Positions 45,780 through 54,772 are shown, counted from the first letter of the stretch. The stretch is 64,000 nt of DNA from Ancylobacter polymorphus (GCF_022836935.1 NZ_CP083239.1:4327719-4391718), one strand, 5' to 3'. A program made the numbers and translations. Notes: a model not told the origin generated them from the sequence alone.

Positions 45780-46820
45780 TCAGTTGTCGAAGCCGACCTT
45801 GTCGGCGAGATCGGTCGCCGCCTTGCGCGCCTTGGCGACCTGGACGAGATCGATATTGTCGACCTTCAGCGGGCCGAAGGCGGCGATGATCGGGTCCGCC
45901 GGCACGCCGGGCACCACGGGATATTCGAAATTCGCCTTGGCGTAGATTTCCTGCGCCTCCGGCGAGACGAGATATTCCAGCAGCTTGACCGCATTGCCCT
46001 TGTTCGGGGCGTTCTTGGCGACGCTGGCGCCGGAAATGTTCACATGGGTGCCGCCATTCTCGAAGGTGGGCAGCACGACATTGATCGCCTTGCCCCATTC
46101 CTCCTGCTCGGGGCCGCCCTTGCCGGAGCGCATCAGGCCCACATAGTAGGAATTGGCGAGGCCGATGTCGCAGATGTCGCCGAGAATGTCGCGCGCCACT
46201 TCACGGTCGCCGCCGGCGGCCTTGCGGGCCAGGTTCGCCTTCACGCCCTTGAGCCACTCCTCGGCCTTCGCCTCGCCGTGATGGACGATGTAGGCGGCGA
46301 TCAGCGCAGTGTTGTAGGGGTGCTTGCCCGAACGGATGCAGACCTCGCCCTTCCACTTCGGGTCGGCGAAGCTCTCATAGGTGATGGCCGTGTCCTTCAC
46401 CCGGTCCTTGGCGGTGTAGGCAACGCGGGCGCGGGCGGAAAGGGCGAACCACTCGCCTTCCTTGCCGCGGAGGTTCGCGGGAATGGCCTTTTCCAGCGTG
46501 TCGGAGCTGACCTTCTGGGTCACGCCCTGATCCACCAGGTCGAGCAGCGCGCCGACATCCACCGTCATCAGCACGTCGGCGGGGGAGGCGTCGCCCTCGG
46601 CCTTCACGCGCTCGGCGAGGCCTTCCTTGACGAACACGCTGTTGACCTTGATCCCGGTCTTCTCGCTGAAGGCGTCGAACAGCGGCTTGGCGAGACCCGG
46701 CTCGCGGGTGGTGTAGATGTTCACCACCTCTTCCGCCGAAGCGGCGAAGGGCGCGAGGGCGAGCGTCGCGGCAATGAAGCCGGAAAGCGCGTAGCGGGAA
46801 AGCGAGCTGCGGGCAGGCAT
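45780..46820 (-). CDS. fbpA: Iron(III)-binding periplasmic protein
   Basis: Protein of 346 residues with a signal peptide (about 1-31, ASA-EE) and EEVVNIYTTREPGLAKPLFDAFSEKTGIKVN split across the usual FutA/FbpA N-lobe, then the tyrosine pair in LANSYYVGLMRSG that ligates Fe(III). It delivers iron to FbpB. The start at 46820 follows AGGAGA. An Irr-type iron control box lies about 120 bases upstream. The frame above it is open but unrelated. Confidence 0.9.
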   Translation of the reverse strand: MPARSSLSRYALSGFIAATLALAPFAASAEEVVNIYTTREPGLAKPLFDAFSEKTGIKVNSVFVKEGLAERVKAEGDASPADVLMTVDVGALLDLVDQGVTQKVSSDTLEKAIPANLRGKEGEWFALSARARVAYTAKDRVKDTAITYESFADPKWKGEVCIRSGKHPYNTALIAAYIVHHGEAKAEEWLKGVKANLARKAAGGDREVARDILGDICDIGLANSYYVGLMRSGKGGPEQEEWGKAINVVLPTFENGGTHVNISGASVAKNAPNKGNAVKLLEYLVSPEAQEIYAKANFEYPVVPGVPADPIIAAFGPLKVDNIDLVQVAKARKAATDLADKVGFDN

Positions 46821-46940
46821 GGGCGTCTCCTGTGTGCGCACCACCGTCAAGGGGCGGTTGCATGGTGGACGGTACGTCTGTCCGAGGCGGTAGCCGACGT
46901 GGCCCCGCCGGTCAACGAAAAGCAAAGTGAAGTCAATAGC

Positions 46941-46955
46941 TTAGAATAAGTCTAA
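46941..46955. promoter_or_regulatory. Irr-type iron control element before fbpA
   Basis: TTAGAATAAGTCTAA, a palindrome matching the rhizobial iron control element TTTAGAA-N3-TTCTAAA in its core (three mismatches when taken at 17 bases). It lies 121 bases before the fbpA ATG, far enough for an activator position. Confidence 0.6.
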
Positions 46956-47040
46956 TCAAAAGGAACGCGCGGAAGCCGGCCCTCCGGGGCCGGCGCGGAG
47001 CCGGCGGAGGTCGCGCCGGTTGCAGCGGCCACGCCCAACG

Positions 47041-47066
47041 AAAAGGGCCGGTCTCGCGACCGGCCC
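47041..47066 (-). terminator. Terminator of bacterioferritin gene
   Basis: GGGCCGGT (47045-47052) and ACCGGCCC (47059-47066) with a 6-base loop; on the minus strand four T follow. It lies 34 bases after the bfr stop. Confidence 0.75.
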
Positions 47067-47099
47067 TCCGCTAAACCTCTGGCACGAGCGGCGAAACGC

Positions 47100-47576
47100 T
47101 CACTCCAGCTCGCCGATATGGTGCTGGGCGTAGAGTTGCAGGCCCAGGGTCTTGATCAGGTCGAGCTGGGTTTCGAGGAAGTCGATATGGCCTTCCTCGT
47201 CCGTCATCAGCGCCTTGAACAGATCGCGGCTGGGGTAGTCCTGCACGCTCTCGCAATAGGTCGCGGCTTCCTGGTAGAGCGCGCGCGCCTCGATCTCGGC
47301 GGCGAGATCGCACTCGATCACTTCCTTGATGTCCTGGCCGATGCGCAGCGGGTCCAGCACCTGCAGGTTCGGCAGACCTTCGAGGAACAGGATGCGGTCG
47401 ATGAAGCGATCCGCGTGCTGCATCTCCTCGATCGACTCGGCGCGCCACTTGGCGGCGAGCTTCTTGAACCCCCAATTGTCCAGCATGCGGTAATGCAGCC
47501 AGTATTGGTTGATCGCGGTAAGCTCCGAGCGGACGCCGCGGTTGAGATATTCGATGACCTTTGAATCGCCCTTCAT
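47100..47576 (-). CDS. bfr: Bacterioferritin
   Basis: Protein of 158 residues. Met52, the haem-sharing ligand, sits in [12 protein letters not shown]; ferroxidase residues Glu18, Glu51, His54, Glu94, Glu127 and His130 are all present. It stores iron as a 24-subunit haem-containing shell. A 13-of-14 Irr box lies 36 bases upstream and a terminator follows, so it is a separate iron-controlled unit next to bfd. Confidence 0.97.
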   Translation of the reverse strand: MKGDSKVIEYLNRGVRSELTAINQYWLHYRMLDNWGFKKLAAKWRAESIEEMQHADRFIDRILFLEGLPNLQVLDPLRIGQDIKEVIECDLAAEIEARALYQEAATYCESVQDYPSRDLFKALMTDEEGHIDFLETQLDLIKTLGLQLYAQHHIGELE

Positions 47577-47611
47577 GGCGCCGCCTCTCCTGTTGCGAGT
47601 AGCGGCATCTT

Positions 47612-47628
47612 TTTAGAAAACTTCTAAG
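47612..47628. promoter_or_regulatory. Irr-type iron control element before bfr
   Basis: TTTAGAAAACTTCTAAG on the plus strand; 13 of 14 defined positions of TTTAGAA-N3-TTCTAAA match. It lies 36 bases upstream of the bfr ATG, a position fit for repression by Irr under iron limitation. Confidence 0.8.
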
Positions 47629-47679
47629 GAGAAGGCAACCACTCTTCCACAGGTCACGCGCGAGAGTCCGCGCGGCGCT

Positions 47680-48075
47680 TCACTCGGCCGCGATGGCCGG
47701 CAGAGCCAGCGCAGGCTCGTGATGCGCGTGGCCGTGAGAATGGCCGTGGGCATGGCTGTGATCATGTGCGTGAGGCGCATGCGTGTGAGCCGCATGGCCA
47801 TGGGGCGCGTGGTAGTGCGGCGCCGCGGGGTGCGCGTGCGGGGCGGGCGCCCCCTCCCCCTGCAGAGCGGCCGGGCACTCGCGCGGGCACACCGAACAGG
47901 CGCTGGCGTTCACATCGTCGAGCAGCTTGCGGATGGTGCGGGCACAGCGGCCGCACTGCGCGCTGCAGCCGAGGCAGCGATACACCTGCCCCACCGTTCG
48001 CACGGGCGCCGTCGTCTCCGACACCGCACTGCGGATCTGACGATCGGAAAGCACATTGCAGGAACACACGATCAT
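47680..48075 (-). CDS. bfd: Bacterioferritin-associated ferredoxin with histidine-rich tail
   Basis: Protein of 131 residues. Residues 1-70 form the Bfd fold with [2Fe-2S] ligand candidates Cys4 and Cys6 (VCSCN) and Cys41 and Cys44 (QCGRC). Normal Bfd ends near residue 65; this one continues with Cys60, Cys63 and Cys67, then a segment of about 43 residues (80-122) holding 18 histidines. Bfd delivers electrons to release iron from bacterioferritin. The tail could bind Fe, Ni, Zn or Cu. A perfect Irr box is upstream. Confidence 0.9.
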   Translation of the reverse strand: MIVCSCNVLSDRQIRSAVSETTAPVRTVGQVYRCLGCSAQCGRCARTIRKLLDDVNASACSVCPRECPAALQGEGAPAPHAHPAAPHYHAPHGHAAHTHAPHAHDHSHAHGHSHGHAHHEPALALPAIAAE

Positions 48076-48103
48076 CGCGACGCGAAACCGAAGTTTTCAG
48101 GCG

Positions 48104-48120
48104 TTTAGAATTATTCTAAA
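48104..48120. promoter_or_regulatory. Perfect Irr-type iron control element before bfd
   Basis: TTTAGAATTATTCTAAA, a perfect palindrome, 28 bases upstream of the bfd ATG. It matches the full 14-position consensus of the rhizobial iron control element bound by Irr. Confidence 0.9.
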
Positions 48121-48241
48121 TATCGCCTTTCTCTTCTCTTTTCGCGCTATTCCGGCCAAGCGTCAATCGGCAAATGCCAATCTGCCGATCATGTGAGGTG
48201 ATCGACTAGTCTTCGCAGGCTTAGATTTTAGAAGTTCCAGA

Positions 48242-48898
48242 TTAAGCGTCGGAGCTCAACTCATCTGCACTTTTGAATGGCACCAAACTGGCGCCCTCGA
48301 ACCCCGGCACGCGCGCGATCGGGTCGCCGGCCAGCCGGGCATAGAGCACATGGTCCTGCCACCGGCCGTCGATGCAGAGATATTCGCGCCCATAGCCCTC
48401 ACGCCGGAAGCCGGCACCCTCCAGCAGCCGCATGGAGGGGGTGTTGCTGGGCAGACAGGCGGCCTCAATCCGGCGCAGGCCCAGCGTGCCATGGGCGAAG
48501 GGCAGCAGGGTGCGCACCGCCGCGCTCATATAGCCCTGCCCGGCGAAAGGGGCGCCCATCCAGTAGCCGAGGCTGGCGGTCTGGGTCACGCCCCGCCGCA
48601 CATTGGACAGCGAGAGCCCGCCCAGCAGCACACGGTCGGCGCGGCGGATCACCAGGAAGGGATAGGCCGCGTCCTCGCGCACATCGCGGGCATAGCGGCG
48701 CATGCGTCGCCGGAACGAGCCGCGCGTGAGGTCATAGGCCGGCCAGGTCGGCTCCCACGGGGAAAGGAACTCCCGGCTCTGCTCGCGCAGGGCCGCCCAG
48801 GCGGCGAAGTCCGACATGTTCGGCAGGCGCAGCAGCACGCTCGCCCCCTCGACGAGCATCGGGGGCTCAGACCAGGACACGGTGCGAAACAGGGCCAT
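48242..48898 (-). CDS. RimJ/RimL-type GNAT N-acetyltransferase
   Basis: Protein of 218 residues with LRLPNMSDFAAW near the start and the acetyl-CoA segment GYWMGAPFAGQGYMSAAVRTLLPFA, then LRRIEAACLPSNTPSMRLLEGAGFRREG. The family acetylates ribosomal protein N-termini or other targets. Its start overlaps nothing; an internal ATG at 48859 would remove a short tail. It lies downstream of the M16 peptidase on the same strand, 18 bases away, probably same operon. Confidence 0.85.
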   Translation of the reverse strand: MALFRTVSWSEPPMLVEGASVLLRLPNMSDFAAWAALREQSREFLSPWEPTWPAYDLTRGSFRRRMRRYARDVREDAAYPFLVIRRADRVLLGGLSLSNVRRGVTQTASLGYWMGAPFAGQGYMSAAVRTLLPFAHGTLGLRRIEAACLPSNTPSMRLLEGAGFRREGYGREYLCIDGRWQDHVLYARLAGDPIARVPGFEGASLVPFKSADELSSDA

Positions 48899-48916
48899 GT
48901 GCGCTGCCGGCGGGCG

Positions 48917-50203
48917 TTATGCTGCGCTAAGACGTTCCGCGATGCGCGCCGCCGATTCAAGCGATTTTCCCGGCCCCAGCGCGGTGAAGGTCGGCCGGCC
49001 GCGCCCGATCAGCGCCTTGCCGGCGGCGCGGGCGTCGTCCAGCGTCACCGCTTCCACCTTGGCGACGATCTCTTCCAGCGGGATCGGCCGGCCGAAGGCC
49101 AGCATCTGCCGCGCCAGCTGGTCCGCCCGCGCGCCGGAACTCTCCAGCGCCGCCAGCAGCCCCACCTTGGCCTGCGCCTTGGAACGCGCCAGCTCCGCCT
49201 CGGTCATGCTGTCGATGGTGGCGAGGATCTGGTCGACGGCCACATCGACCAATTCGCCGACATCGCCGCCATCCGTGCCGGCATAGACGCCGAACAGCCC
49301 GGTATCGGCATAGCCCCAGTGGAAGGAATAGACCGCGTAGCACAGGCCGCGCGCCTCGCGCACTTCCTGGAACAGGCGCGAGGACATGCCCCCGCCGAGC
49401 ACATTGGTGAACACCTGCAGCGCATGGATGCCGGGGTCGCGGTAGGAAAGGCCGGGCAGGCCGATCAAGAGATGCGCCTGCTCCAGCTCGCGCCCGCCGC
49501 CGATCTCCACCCCACCCTCATAGCGGGCGGGAACGACCGCCGGCTTGTCGGCGCCGGCAAAGCCCGCCACGCGCTTTTCCGCTTCCGCCACCAGCGCCTC
49601 ATGCGACACCGCGCCGGCGGCGGAGACGATCATCTTCGGCGCGCGGTAGGTGCGACCGAGATAGGTGCGCAGCTTTTCCGGCCCGAAGGAGCGCACGCTG
49701 TCCGGCGTGCCGAGGATGGAGCGGCCGATGGGTTGGCCGGGAAAGGCCCGCTCCTGGAACAGGTCGAACACCAGATCGTCCGGCGTATCCAGCGCCGCGC
49801 CGATCTCCTGCTCGATCACATTGTGCTCGCGCGCCAGTTCCTCCGGGTCGAAGGCCGGCTCGGCGAGAATGTCGGAGAGCACGTCGAGCGCCAGCGGCAT
49901 GTCCTCGGCCAGCACCCGCGCATTGTAGGAGGTGTGCTCGACGCTGGTGGCGGCGTTGATGTCGCCGCCGACCGCCTCGATCTCCTCGGCGATGCCGCGC
50001 GCGGAGCGGCGGCGGGTGCCTTTGAACGCCATATGTTCGAGCAGATGCGAGATGCCGTGCTCGTCCGCCTCCTCGTCGCGCGCCCCGGCCCCGACCCAGA
50101 TGCCGAGCGAAGTCGTGGCCAGATGCGGCATGGATTCGGAAACGACGGTGACACCGTTGGCGAGCGTGGTGATGCGGGGGCCCGGGGCGGTGGGGTTGCT
50201 CAC
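48917..50203 (-). CDS. M16-family zinc peptidase (mitochondrial processing peptidase-like)
   Basis: Protein of 428 residues. The inverted zinc motif HLLEH is at residues 53-57, with Glu131 or Glu133 in HNVIEQEIGAA as third ligand. This two-lobed family resembles the mitochondrial processing peptidase and is common in alphaproteobacteria next to thrC. It likely degrades peptides in the cytoplasm or periplasm; there is no clear signal peptide. The ATG overlaps the thrC stop. Confidence 0.9.
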   Translation of the reverse strand: MSNPTAPGPRITTLANGVTVVSESMPHLATTSLGIWVGAGARDEEADEHGISHLLEHMAFKGTRRRSARGIAEEIEAVGGDINAATSVEHTSYNARVLAEDMPLALDVLSDILAEPAFDPEELAREHNVIEQEIGAALDTPDDLVFDLFQERAFPGQPIGRSILGTPDSVRSFGPEKLRTYLGRTYRAPKMIVSAAGAVSHEALVAEAEKRVAGFAGADKPAVVPARYEGGVEIGGGRELEQAHLLIGLPGLSYRDPGIHALQVFTNVLGGGMSSRLFQEVREARGLCYAVYSFHWGYADTGLFGVYAGTDGGDVGELVDVAVDQILATIDSMTEAELARSKAQAKVGLLAALESSGARADQLARQMLAFGRPIPLEEIVAKVEAVTLDDARAAGKALIGRGRPTFTALGPGKSLESAARIAERLSAA

Positions 50204-51609
50204 GCGGCGGTCTCCGAGGCCCGCGCATGGCGGGTGATATAGGCTTCGATCGCCGCGACATCATTGGGCAGGGTCGGCGTGCGCTCGGGCCGCTCCAAGA
50301 GGTCGGCGAGATGCGGCGGCAGCGCCGGGCGCTCGCCGCAGGCCCGCTCCACCGCGTCGGGGAATTTGGCGGGATGCGCGGTGGCGAGCACCACCTGCGG
50401 CACATGCGGATCCTGCGCCACGCGCTCGGCCACCGACACCGCTACCGCCGTGTGCGGGTCGAGCAGATAGCCCGTCTCCGCCCGCACCCGGGCGATGGTG
50501 TCCAGCGTCTGCGCCTCGTCCGCCCGGCCGGCGTCGAAATCGGCGCGTAGCGCCGCCATGGCGGCGCTGGAGGGCGCGAAGGCGCCGGACTGCGCCAGCG
50601 AGGCCATCAGCCCGCGCAGCGCGCCGGCGTCGCGGTCCATCGCCTCGAACAGCACGCGCTCGAAATTCGACGACACCTCGATGTCCATCGACGGCGAGGA
50701 GGACGGGTGCACGCCGGTCACCTCATAGCGCCCGGTCGCCAGCGTGCGGGCGAGGATGTCGTTGACATTGGTCGCCACCACCAGCCGCTCGATCGGCAGG
50801 CCCATGCGCTTGGCGACATAGCCGGCGAGCACGTCGCCGAAATTGCCGGTCGGCACCACGAAGGAGGTCTTGCGCTGCGGCGCCCCCAGCGCGACGCCGG
50901 CGACGAAATAATACACCACCTGCGCGACGATGCGCGCCCAGTTGATCGAGTTCACCCCGGCGAGGCGCTGGCGGTCGCGGAAGGCGTGATGGTTGAACAT
51001 CGCCTTCACATGCGCCTGGCAGTCGTCGAACGTGCCCTCGATGGCGATGGCGTGGACATTGGCGTCCGGCACCGTGGTCATCTGCCGGCGCTGCACCTCG
51101 GAGACGCGGCCGGCGGGGTAGAGGATGAACACATCGGTGCGCTTGGAGCCGCGAAACGCCTCGATCGCCGCGCTGCCCGTGTCACCCGAGGTGGCGCCGA
51201 CAATGGTGGCGTGCTGGTCGCGCGCGCTCAGCACATGGTCCATCATCCGGCCGAGAAGCTGCATCGCCACATCCTTGAAGGCGAGCGTCGGGCCGTGGAA
51301 CAGCTCCAGCACGAAGCGGTTGGGGGCGATCTGCACCAGCGGCGTTGTGGCGGGATGCCGGAAGCTGGCATAGGCCTCCTCCAGCATCGGCCGCAGCACC
51401 TCGGGCGTGAAGGCGGAGTCGACGAAGGGCGCGATCACCCGCCCGGCGACCTCGGCATAGGAATGGCCGGCGAGGCTGGAAATCGCCGGTGGGGCCAGCG
51501 CGGGGAAGACCTCGGGCACATACAGCCCGCCGTCGCGCGCAAGGCCGGCGAGCAGGGCGTCGGAGAAGGCGAGCACGGGAGCCTCGCCGCGGGTCGAGAT
51601 GTAGCGCAC
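50200..51609 (-). CDS. thrC: Threonine synthase
   Basis: PLP enzyme of 469 residues. RYISTRGEAPVLAFSDALLAGLARDGGLYVPE is the N-terminal pattern; the PLP lysine is in TLAFKDVAM, and VPTGNFGDVLAGYVAKRMGLP is the phosphate-binding region. It converts O-phosphohomoserine to threonine. I start at a GTG (51609) with GGAGG 5 bases upstream, since the family begins at RYISTRG. It forms the operon thrC-M16-GNAT. Confidence 0.95.
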   Translation of the reverse strand: MRYISTRGEAPVLAFSDALLAGLARDGGLYVPEVFPALAPPAISSLAGHSYAEVAGRVIAPFVDSAFTPEVLRPMLEEAYASFRHPATTPLVQIAPNRFVLELFHGPTLAFKDVAMQLLGRMMDHVLSARDQHATIVGATSGDTGSAAIEAFRGSKRTDVFILYPAGRVSEVQRRQMTTVPDANVHAIAIEGTFDDCQAHVKAMFNHHAFRDRQRLAGVNSINWARIVAQVVYYFVAGVALGAPQRKTSFVVPTGNFGDVLAGYVAKRMGLPIERLVVATNVNDILARTLATGRYEVTGVHPSSSPSMDIEVSSNFERVLFEAMDRDAGALRGLMASLAQSGAFAPSSAAMAALRADFDAGRADEAQTLDTIARVRAETGYLLDPHTAVAVSVAERVAQDPHVPQVVLATAHPAKFPDAVERACGERPALPPHLADLLERPERTPTLPNDVAAIEAYITRHARASETAA

Positions 51610-51687
51610 GCGCGCCTCCGCTGGAGAAAGTGGCCGCAACCTAGTGGCGGGGAGCCGATGAGGCAAGCAAACGCTCACCTCCCGCGC

Positions 51688-52434
51688 TCACACCCGCCGC
51701 CGGCGGCTCCAGACATAGGCGACGAACACGCCGAGCAGCGAGGCGGCGAGGCCGAACCAGGTCAGCGCATATTCGAGATGCCGGTTCGGGAACACGATCC
51801 GCGTCAGCCCGCCGCGCGGCAGGCCGCCGGGGTTCGCCGTCGCATCCGCGTCGATGAGGAAGGGCGCCACCCGCACCAGCCCCTTGGCGCTGGCGATCGC
51901 CTCGGGGTCGCGCACATACCAGCGGTCCTTGGCGGCGTCGTTGGCGGGGGTGAACGGCCCGGCCTCTTCCGGCAGGCGCAGCAGGCCGGTGACCGTGACC
52001 GGGCCTTCCACCTGCCCCTCGGCCCGCGTCGCCGGCGCCTTCTGCGCCAGCGGCACGAAGCCGCGATTGACCAGAACGACGGCACCATCGGGCAGGTTGA
52101 GCGGCGTCACCACCCAATAGCCCGGCCCGCCGGAGCCATCCGGCGCCTGGTCGATCAGCGCATAGACCTGCACTTCGAGATCGTTGAGGAAGCGCCCCTG
52201 CACGGTGACGCGGCGATACTCGTCATTGGCGAAGTCGATCTTGCCCCACTCAGCTTCCGGCGGCAGCGGCACCGGCGCCTCATGGATGCGGGCCTCCACC
52301 TGGGCGATCAGCGTTTCCTTCCAGGCAAGCCGCTGCAACTGCCACAGGCCGAGCCCCACCAGCACGGCGAAGGCCAGCAGCGCGGCGGCCGCGACCGGCA
52401 GCAGCCGGTGCCGCGAGGCGGCCGGAGCGCTCAC
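51688..52434 (-). CDS. SURF1-family cytochrome oxidase assembly protein
   Basis: Protein of 248 residues with two membrane helices near each end (LLPVAAAALLAFAVLVGLGLWQL and YALTWFGLAASLLGVFVAYVW). The conserved GLWQLQRLAWKETLI, GYWVVTPL, VLVNRGFVP and HLEYALTWFGLA identify SURF1. It assists haem a insertion into subunit I of the aa3 oxidase, in keeping with the cta genes upstream. Its ATG overlaps the stop of the DUF983 gene. Confidence 0.9.
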   Translation of the reverse strand: MSAPAASRHRLLPVAAAALLAFAVLVGLGLWQLQRLAWKETLIAQVEARIHEAPVPLPPEAEWGKIDFANDEYRRVTVQGRFLNDLEVQVYALIDQAPDGSGGPGYWVVTPLNLPDGAVVLVNRGFVPLAQKAPATRAEGQVEGPVTVTGLLRLPEEAGPFTPANDAAKDRWYVRDPEAIASAKGLVRVAPFLIDADATANPGGLPRGGLTRIVFPNRHLEYALTWFGLAASLLGVFVAYVWSRRRRV

Positions 52435-52817
52435 TTATCCCCCTTGTCGAGACGGCCTTCCTGCGCGCGCTTGGCATATTGCAGGGCGATCAGTGTCGCT
52501 TTGAGCGGCCGCAACAGGCCGAGCGTGGCGATCAGCACCAGCGGGGTCCACAGCAGCGCATGCACCCAGAAGGGCGGCTGCCAGGTGAGTTCCACCCACA
52601 GCGCCAGCCCCACCACCAGCGCGCCAGCGGCGAGGATGATGAACACGACCGGCCCGTCGCCGGAATCGTCGAAGCTGTAGTCGAGCCCGCAGGCTGTGCA
52701 GGACGGCGCCACGGTGAGGAAGCCGTTGAACAGCTTGCCACGGCCGCAGCGCGGGCAGCGGCAGGTGAGGCCGGCCGTATAGGGCGAGACCCCGCTATCG
52801 TAAGGTTGCAGGTCCAT
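52431..52817 (-). CDS. DUF983 membrane protein
   Basis: Protein of 128 residues: a zinc-ribbon-like CRCPRCGRGKLF and CTACGLDY at the N-terminus, then two helices (VVFIILAAGALVVGLALWV and LLWTPLVLIATLGLL). DUF983 genes regularly lie inside alphaproteobacterial cytochrome c oxidase operons, so an assembly role is likely but unproved. It overlaps SURF1 by 4 bases. Confidence 0.85.
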   Translation of the reverse strand: MDLQPYDSGVSPYTAGLTCRCPRCGRGKLFNGFLTVAPSCTACGLDYSFDDSGDGPVVFIILAAGALVVGLALWVELTWQPPFWVHALLWTPLVLIATLGLLRPLKATLIALQYAKRAQEGRLDKGDK

Positions 52818-52874
52818 GGCCGGTTTCTACTCCCATTCCGGGCCGGGGTGGCACGGGCATTTCGCCACATAAAC

Positions 52875-52901
52875 GAAAAAGGGGCGGCCCGAAGCCGCCC
52901 C
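52875..52901 (-). terminator. Terminator after ctaE
   Basis: GGGGCGGC (52881-52888) pairs with GCCGCCCC (52894-52901), loop of 5; on the minus strand a run of T follows. It lies 22 bases beyond the ctaE stop, ahead of the DUF983 gene, so the latter may need its own promoter. Confidence 0.8.
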
Positions 52902-52922
52902 TTGCCGAAAGCTGTCGCCGGT

Positions 52923-53759
52923 TCAGTGCGGTGCGCCCGCGCTGCCCCAGACATAGATGAAGGTGAAGAGGAACAGCCACACCACGTCGACGAAGTGCCA
53001 GTACCAGGCCGCCGCCTCGAACCCGAAATGATGGGTCGGGGTGAAATGGCCAGCATAGATACGCCCGAGGCACACGGCGAGGAAGATGGTGCCGACGATG
53101 ACGTGGAAGCCGTGGAAGCCGGTCGCCATGAAGAAGGTGGCGCCGTAAATGTTGCCGGAGAAGGCGAATTCGGCGTGGCTGTATTCGAAGCCCTGCAGCA
53201 GCGAGAAGATGAAGCCGAGGCCGACGGTGAGCCAGAGGCCCCATTTGGCGCTCTGGCGGTCGCCATGCACCAGCGCATGGTGCGCCCAGGTCAGCGTGGT
53301 GCCGGAGGTCAGCAGGATCAGCGTGTTGAGCAGCGGCAGGTGCCAGGGATCGAAGGTCTCGATGCCCGTCGGCGGCCAGACGCCGCCGGTCGCGGTGGCG
53401 CGGGCATAGTTGATCTCCTCGCCGACGAAGAGCGAGGCGTCGAAGAAGGCCCAGAACCAGGCGACGAAGAACATCACCTCGGAGGCGATGAACAGGATCA
53501 TGCCGTAGCGCAGGTGAAGCTGCACCACCGGCGTGTGGGCGTGCTCGTGCTCGCCTTCGCGGATCACGTCCCGCCACCACACCACCATGGTGTAGATCAC
53601 GCCGAGCAGGCCGGCGATGAACACCAGCGAGGTCAGCTGGCCGTGCATCCAGAACACCGCGCCCACGGCCATGATGAAGGCGAAGATGGAAATGACGAAC
53701 GGCCACGGGCTCGGGTCAACGAGGTGGTAGTCGTGATGTTTGGCGTGGGCCTCGGCCAT
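52923..53759 (-). CDS. ctaE: Cytochrome c oxidase subunit III
   Basis: Protein of 278 residues with seven helices. [24 protein letters not shown], the glutamate-rich [13 protein letters not shown] and [14 protein letters not shown] are subunit III markers. It stabilises the aa3 oxidase proton path. The start at 53759 is chosen where the family begins; the frame extends further without similarity. It lies 183 bases downstream of ctaG. Confidence 0.95.
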   Translation of the reverse strand: MAEAHAKHHDYHLVDPSPWPFVISIFAFIMAVGAVFWMHGQLTSLVFIAGLLGVIYTMVVWWRDVIREGEHEHAHTPVVQLHLRYGMILFIASEVMFFVAWFWAFFDASLFVGEEINYARATATGGVWPPTGIETFDPWHLPLLNTLILLTSGTTLTWAHHALVHGDRQSAKWGLWLTVGLGFIFSLLQGFEYSHAEFAFSGNIYGATFFMATGFHGFHVIVGTIFLAVCLGRIYAGHFTPTHHFGFEAAAWYWHFVDVVWLFLFTFIYVWGSAGAPH

Positions 53760-53942
53760 GGGTCGCGCTCTCCGTTCCGTCTGCTTCTCTAGAGCCCTTT
53801 CCGCGCCGGTGGAACCACCGAAGCGACGGGAAACGGCACCGTATTCACTGCGCCCGCCCCTCTCGACGCCAGGGTCGTTCGACCCTCGCGGAAAAGGCAC
53901 GGGCATGCCGCAGGTGCGGCCGCAACTTTCCCTGCCGCCCTG

Positions 53943-54560
53943 TTAGAGCGGCGCCTTTCCGTCCTTCGTCGCCCCGGCCGCCAGCGGCGTCGCCTTGGGG
54001 AAGAAGGTGTAGGAAAGGGTGATGGTCTTGACGCCGCGCATCTCCGGATCCTCGGCAAAGGCGGGATCGACGAAGAAGACCACGGGCATGTCGAGGCTCT
54101 CGCCCGGCTGCAGCGTCTGGTCGGTGAAGCAGAAGCACTGCATCTTGGCGAAGTGGTAACCGGACTGGGCCGGCGTCACATTATAGGTCGCGGCGGCGGT
54201 CACCGGCTTGTCGCTGCGGTTCTTCACCCGGTAATAGGCGAGCTTGGTCTCGCCCACCCGCACCTGCACCGAGCGCTGCTCGGGAGCGAATTCCCAGTCG
54301 AGGCCCGGCGCGGTGTTGGCGTCGAAGCGCACTTCCACCACCCGCTCCAGCGCCGCGCCCGGTGCCGAGGCGGCGACACGGGTGGCCCCGCCAAAGCCGG
54401 TGACCTGGCAGAACATCTGGTAGAGCGGCACAGCGGCATAGGCGGCACCGGTCATGGCGACGACGAAAGCGACGCAGCTCAGCGCCACGCCGCGATGACT
54501 CACCTTCCGGCGCGGGGCGGCCGGGGCGGTGGCAGTGTTGTCTTCGCGGTCTGATGCCAT
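53943..54560 (-). CDS. ctaG: Cytochrome c oxidase assembly protein CtaG/Cox11
   Basis: Protein of 205 residues with one N-terminal helix and the copper-binding segment MQCFCFTDQTL (CFCF), plus AAVPLYQMFCQVTGFGG. Cox11 inserts copper into the CuB site of subunit I in the periplasm. It lies 7 bases downstream of the small CoxF-like gene, in the cta operon. Confidence 0.95.
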   Translation of the reverse strand: MASDREDNTATAPAAPRRKVSHRGVALSCVAFVVAMTGAAYAAVPLYQMFCQVTGFGGATRVAASAPGAALERVVEVRFDANTAPGLDWEFAPEQRSVQVRVGETKLAYYRVKNRSDKPVTAAATYNVTPAQSGYHFAKMQCFCFTDQTLQPGESLDMPVVFFVDPAFAEDPEMRGVKTITLSYTFFPKATPLAAGATKDGKAPL

Positions 54561-54567
54561 GGCACCC

Positions 54568-54750
54568 TCACAGCGGACGGATCAGCACGGCCGGGCCGAG
54601 CTTGACGATGGTCACCACATAGAACAGCACGCAGAGCGCCGCGAGCACCGCCGCGATGGCGATGGAACGGGCGCGCCGGCGCCGCTTCTGCTCCTCGGTC
54701 AGCACCACGCCTTCGGGCTCGCCGCCGGGTCGCTTCGTGTCGTTGCTCAT
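54568..54750 (-). CDS. CoxF-like small membrane protein
   Basis: Protein of 60 residues: a charged N-terminus (VVLTEEQKRRRRARS) and one helix (AIAAVLAALCVLFYVVTIVKLG). Proteins of this size and layout occur between ctaB and ctaG in alphaproteobacteria (CoxF, oxidase accessory). An ATG at 54768 is a possible earlier start; I prefer 54750, before the charged region. Confidence 0.75.
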   Translation of the reverse strand: MSNDTKRPGGEPEGVVLTEEQKRRRRARSIAIAAVLAALCVLFYVVTIVKLGPAVLIRPL

Positions 54751-54772
54751 TCCAGCCCTCGCCGCCATGCGC

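Noticed and set aside
43900..45945. 681-codon plus-strand frame over fbpB
   Set aside because: Low-complexity Gln/Arg/His product and overlap of a certain permease.
48222..48240. Another TTTAGAAGTTCC iron-box-like word after the GNAT gene
   Set aside because: Only the left half fits; the right half does not.
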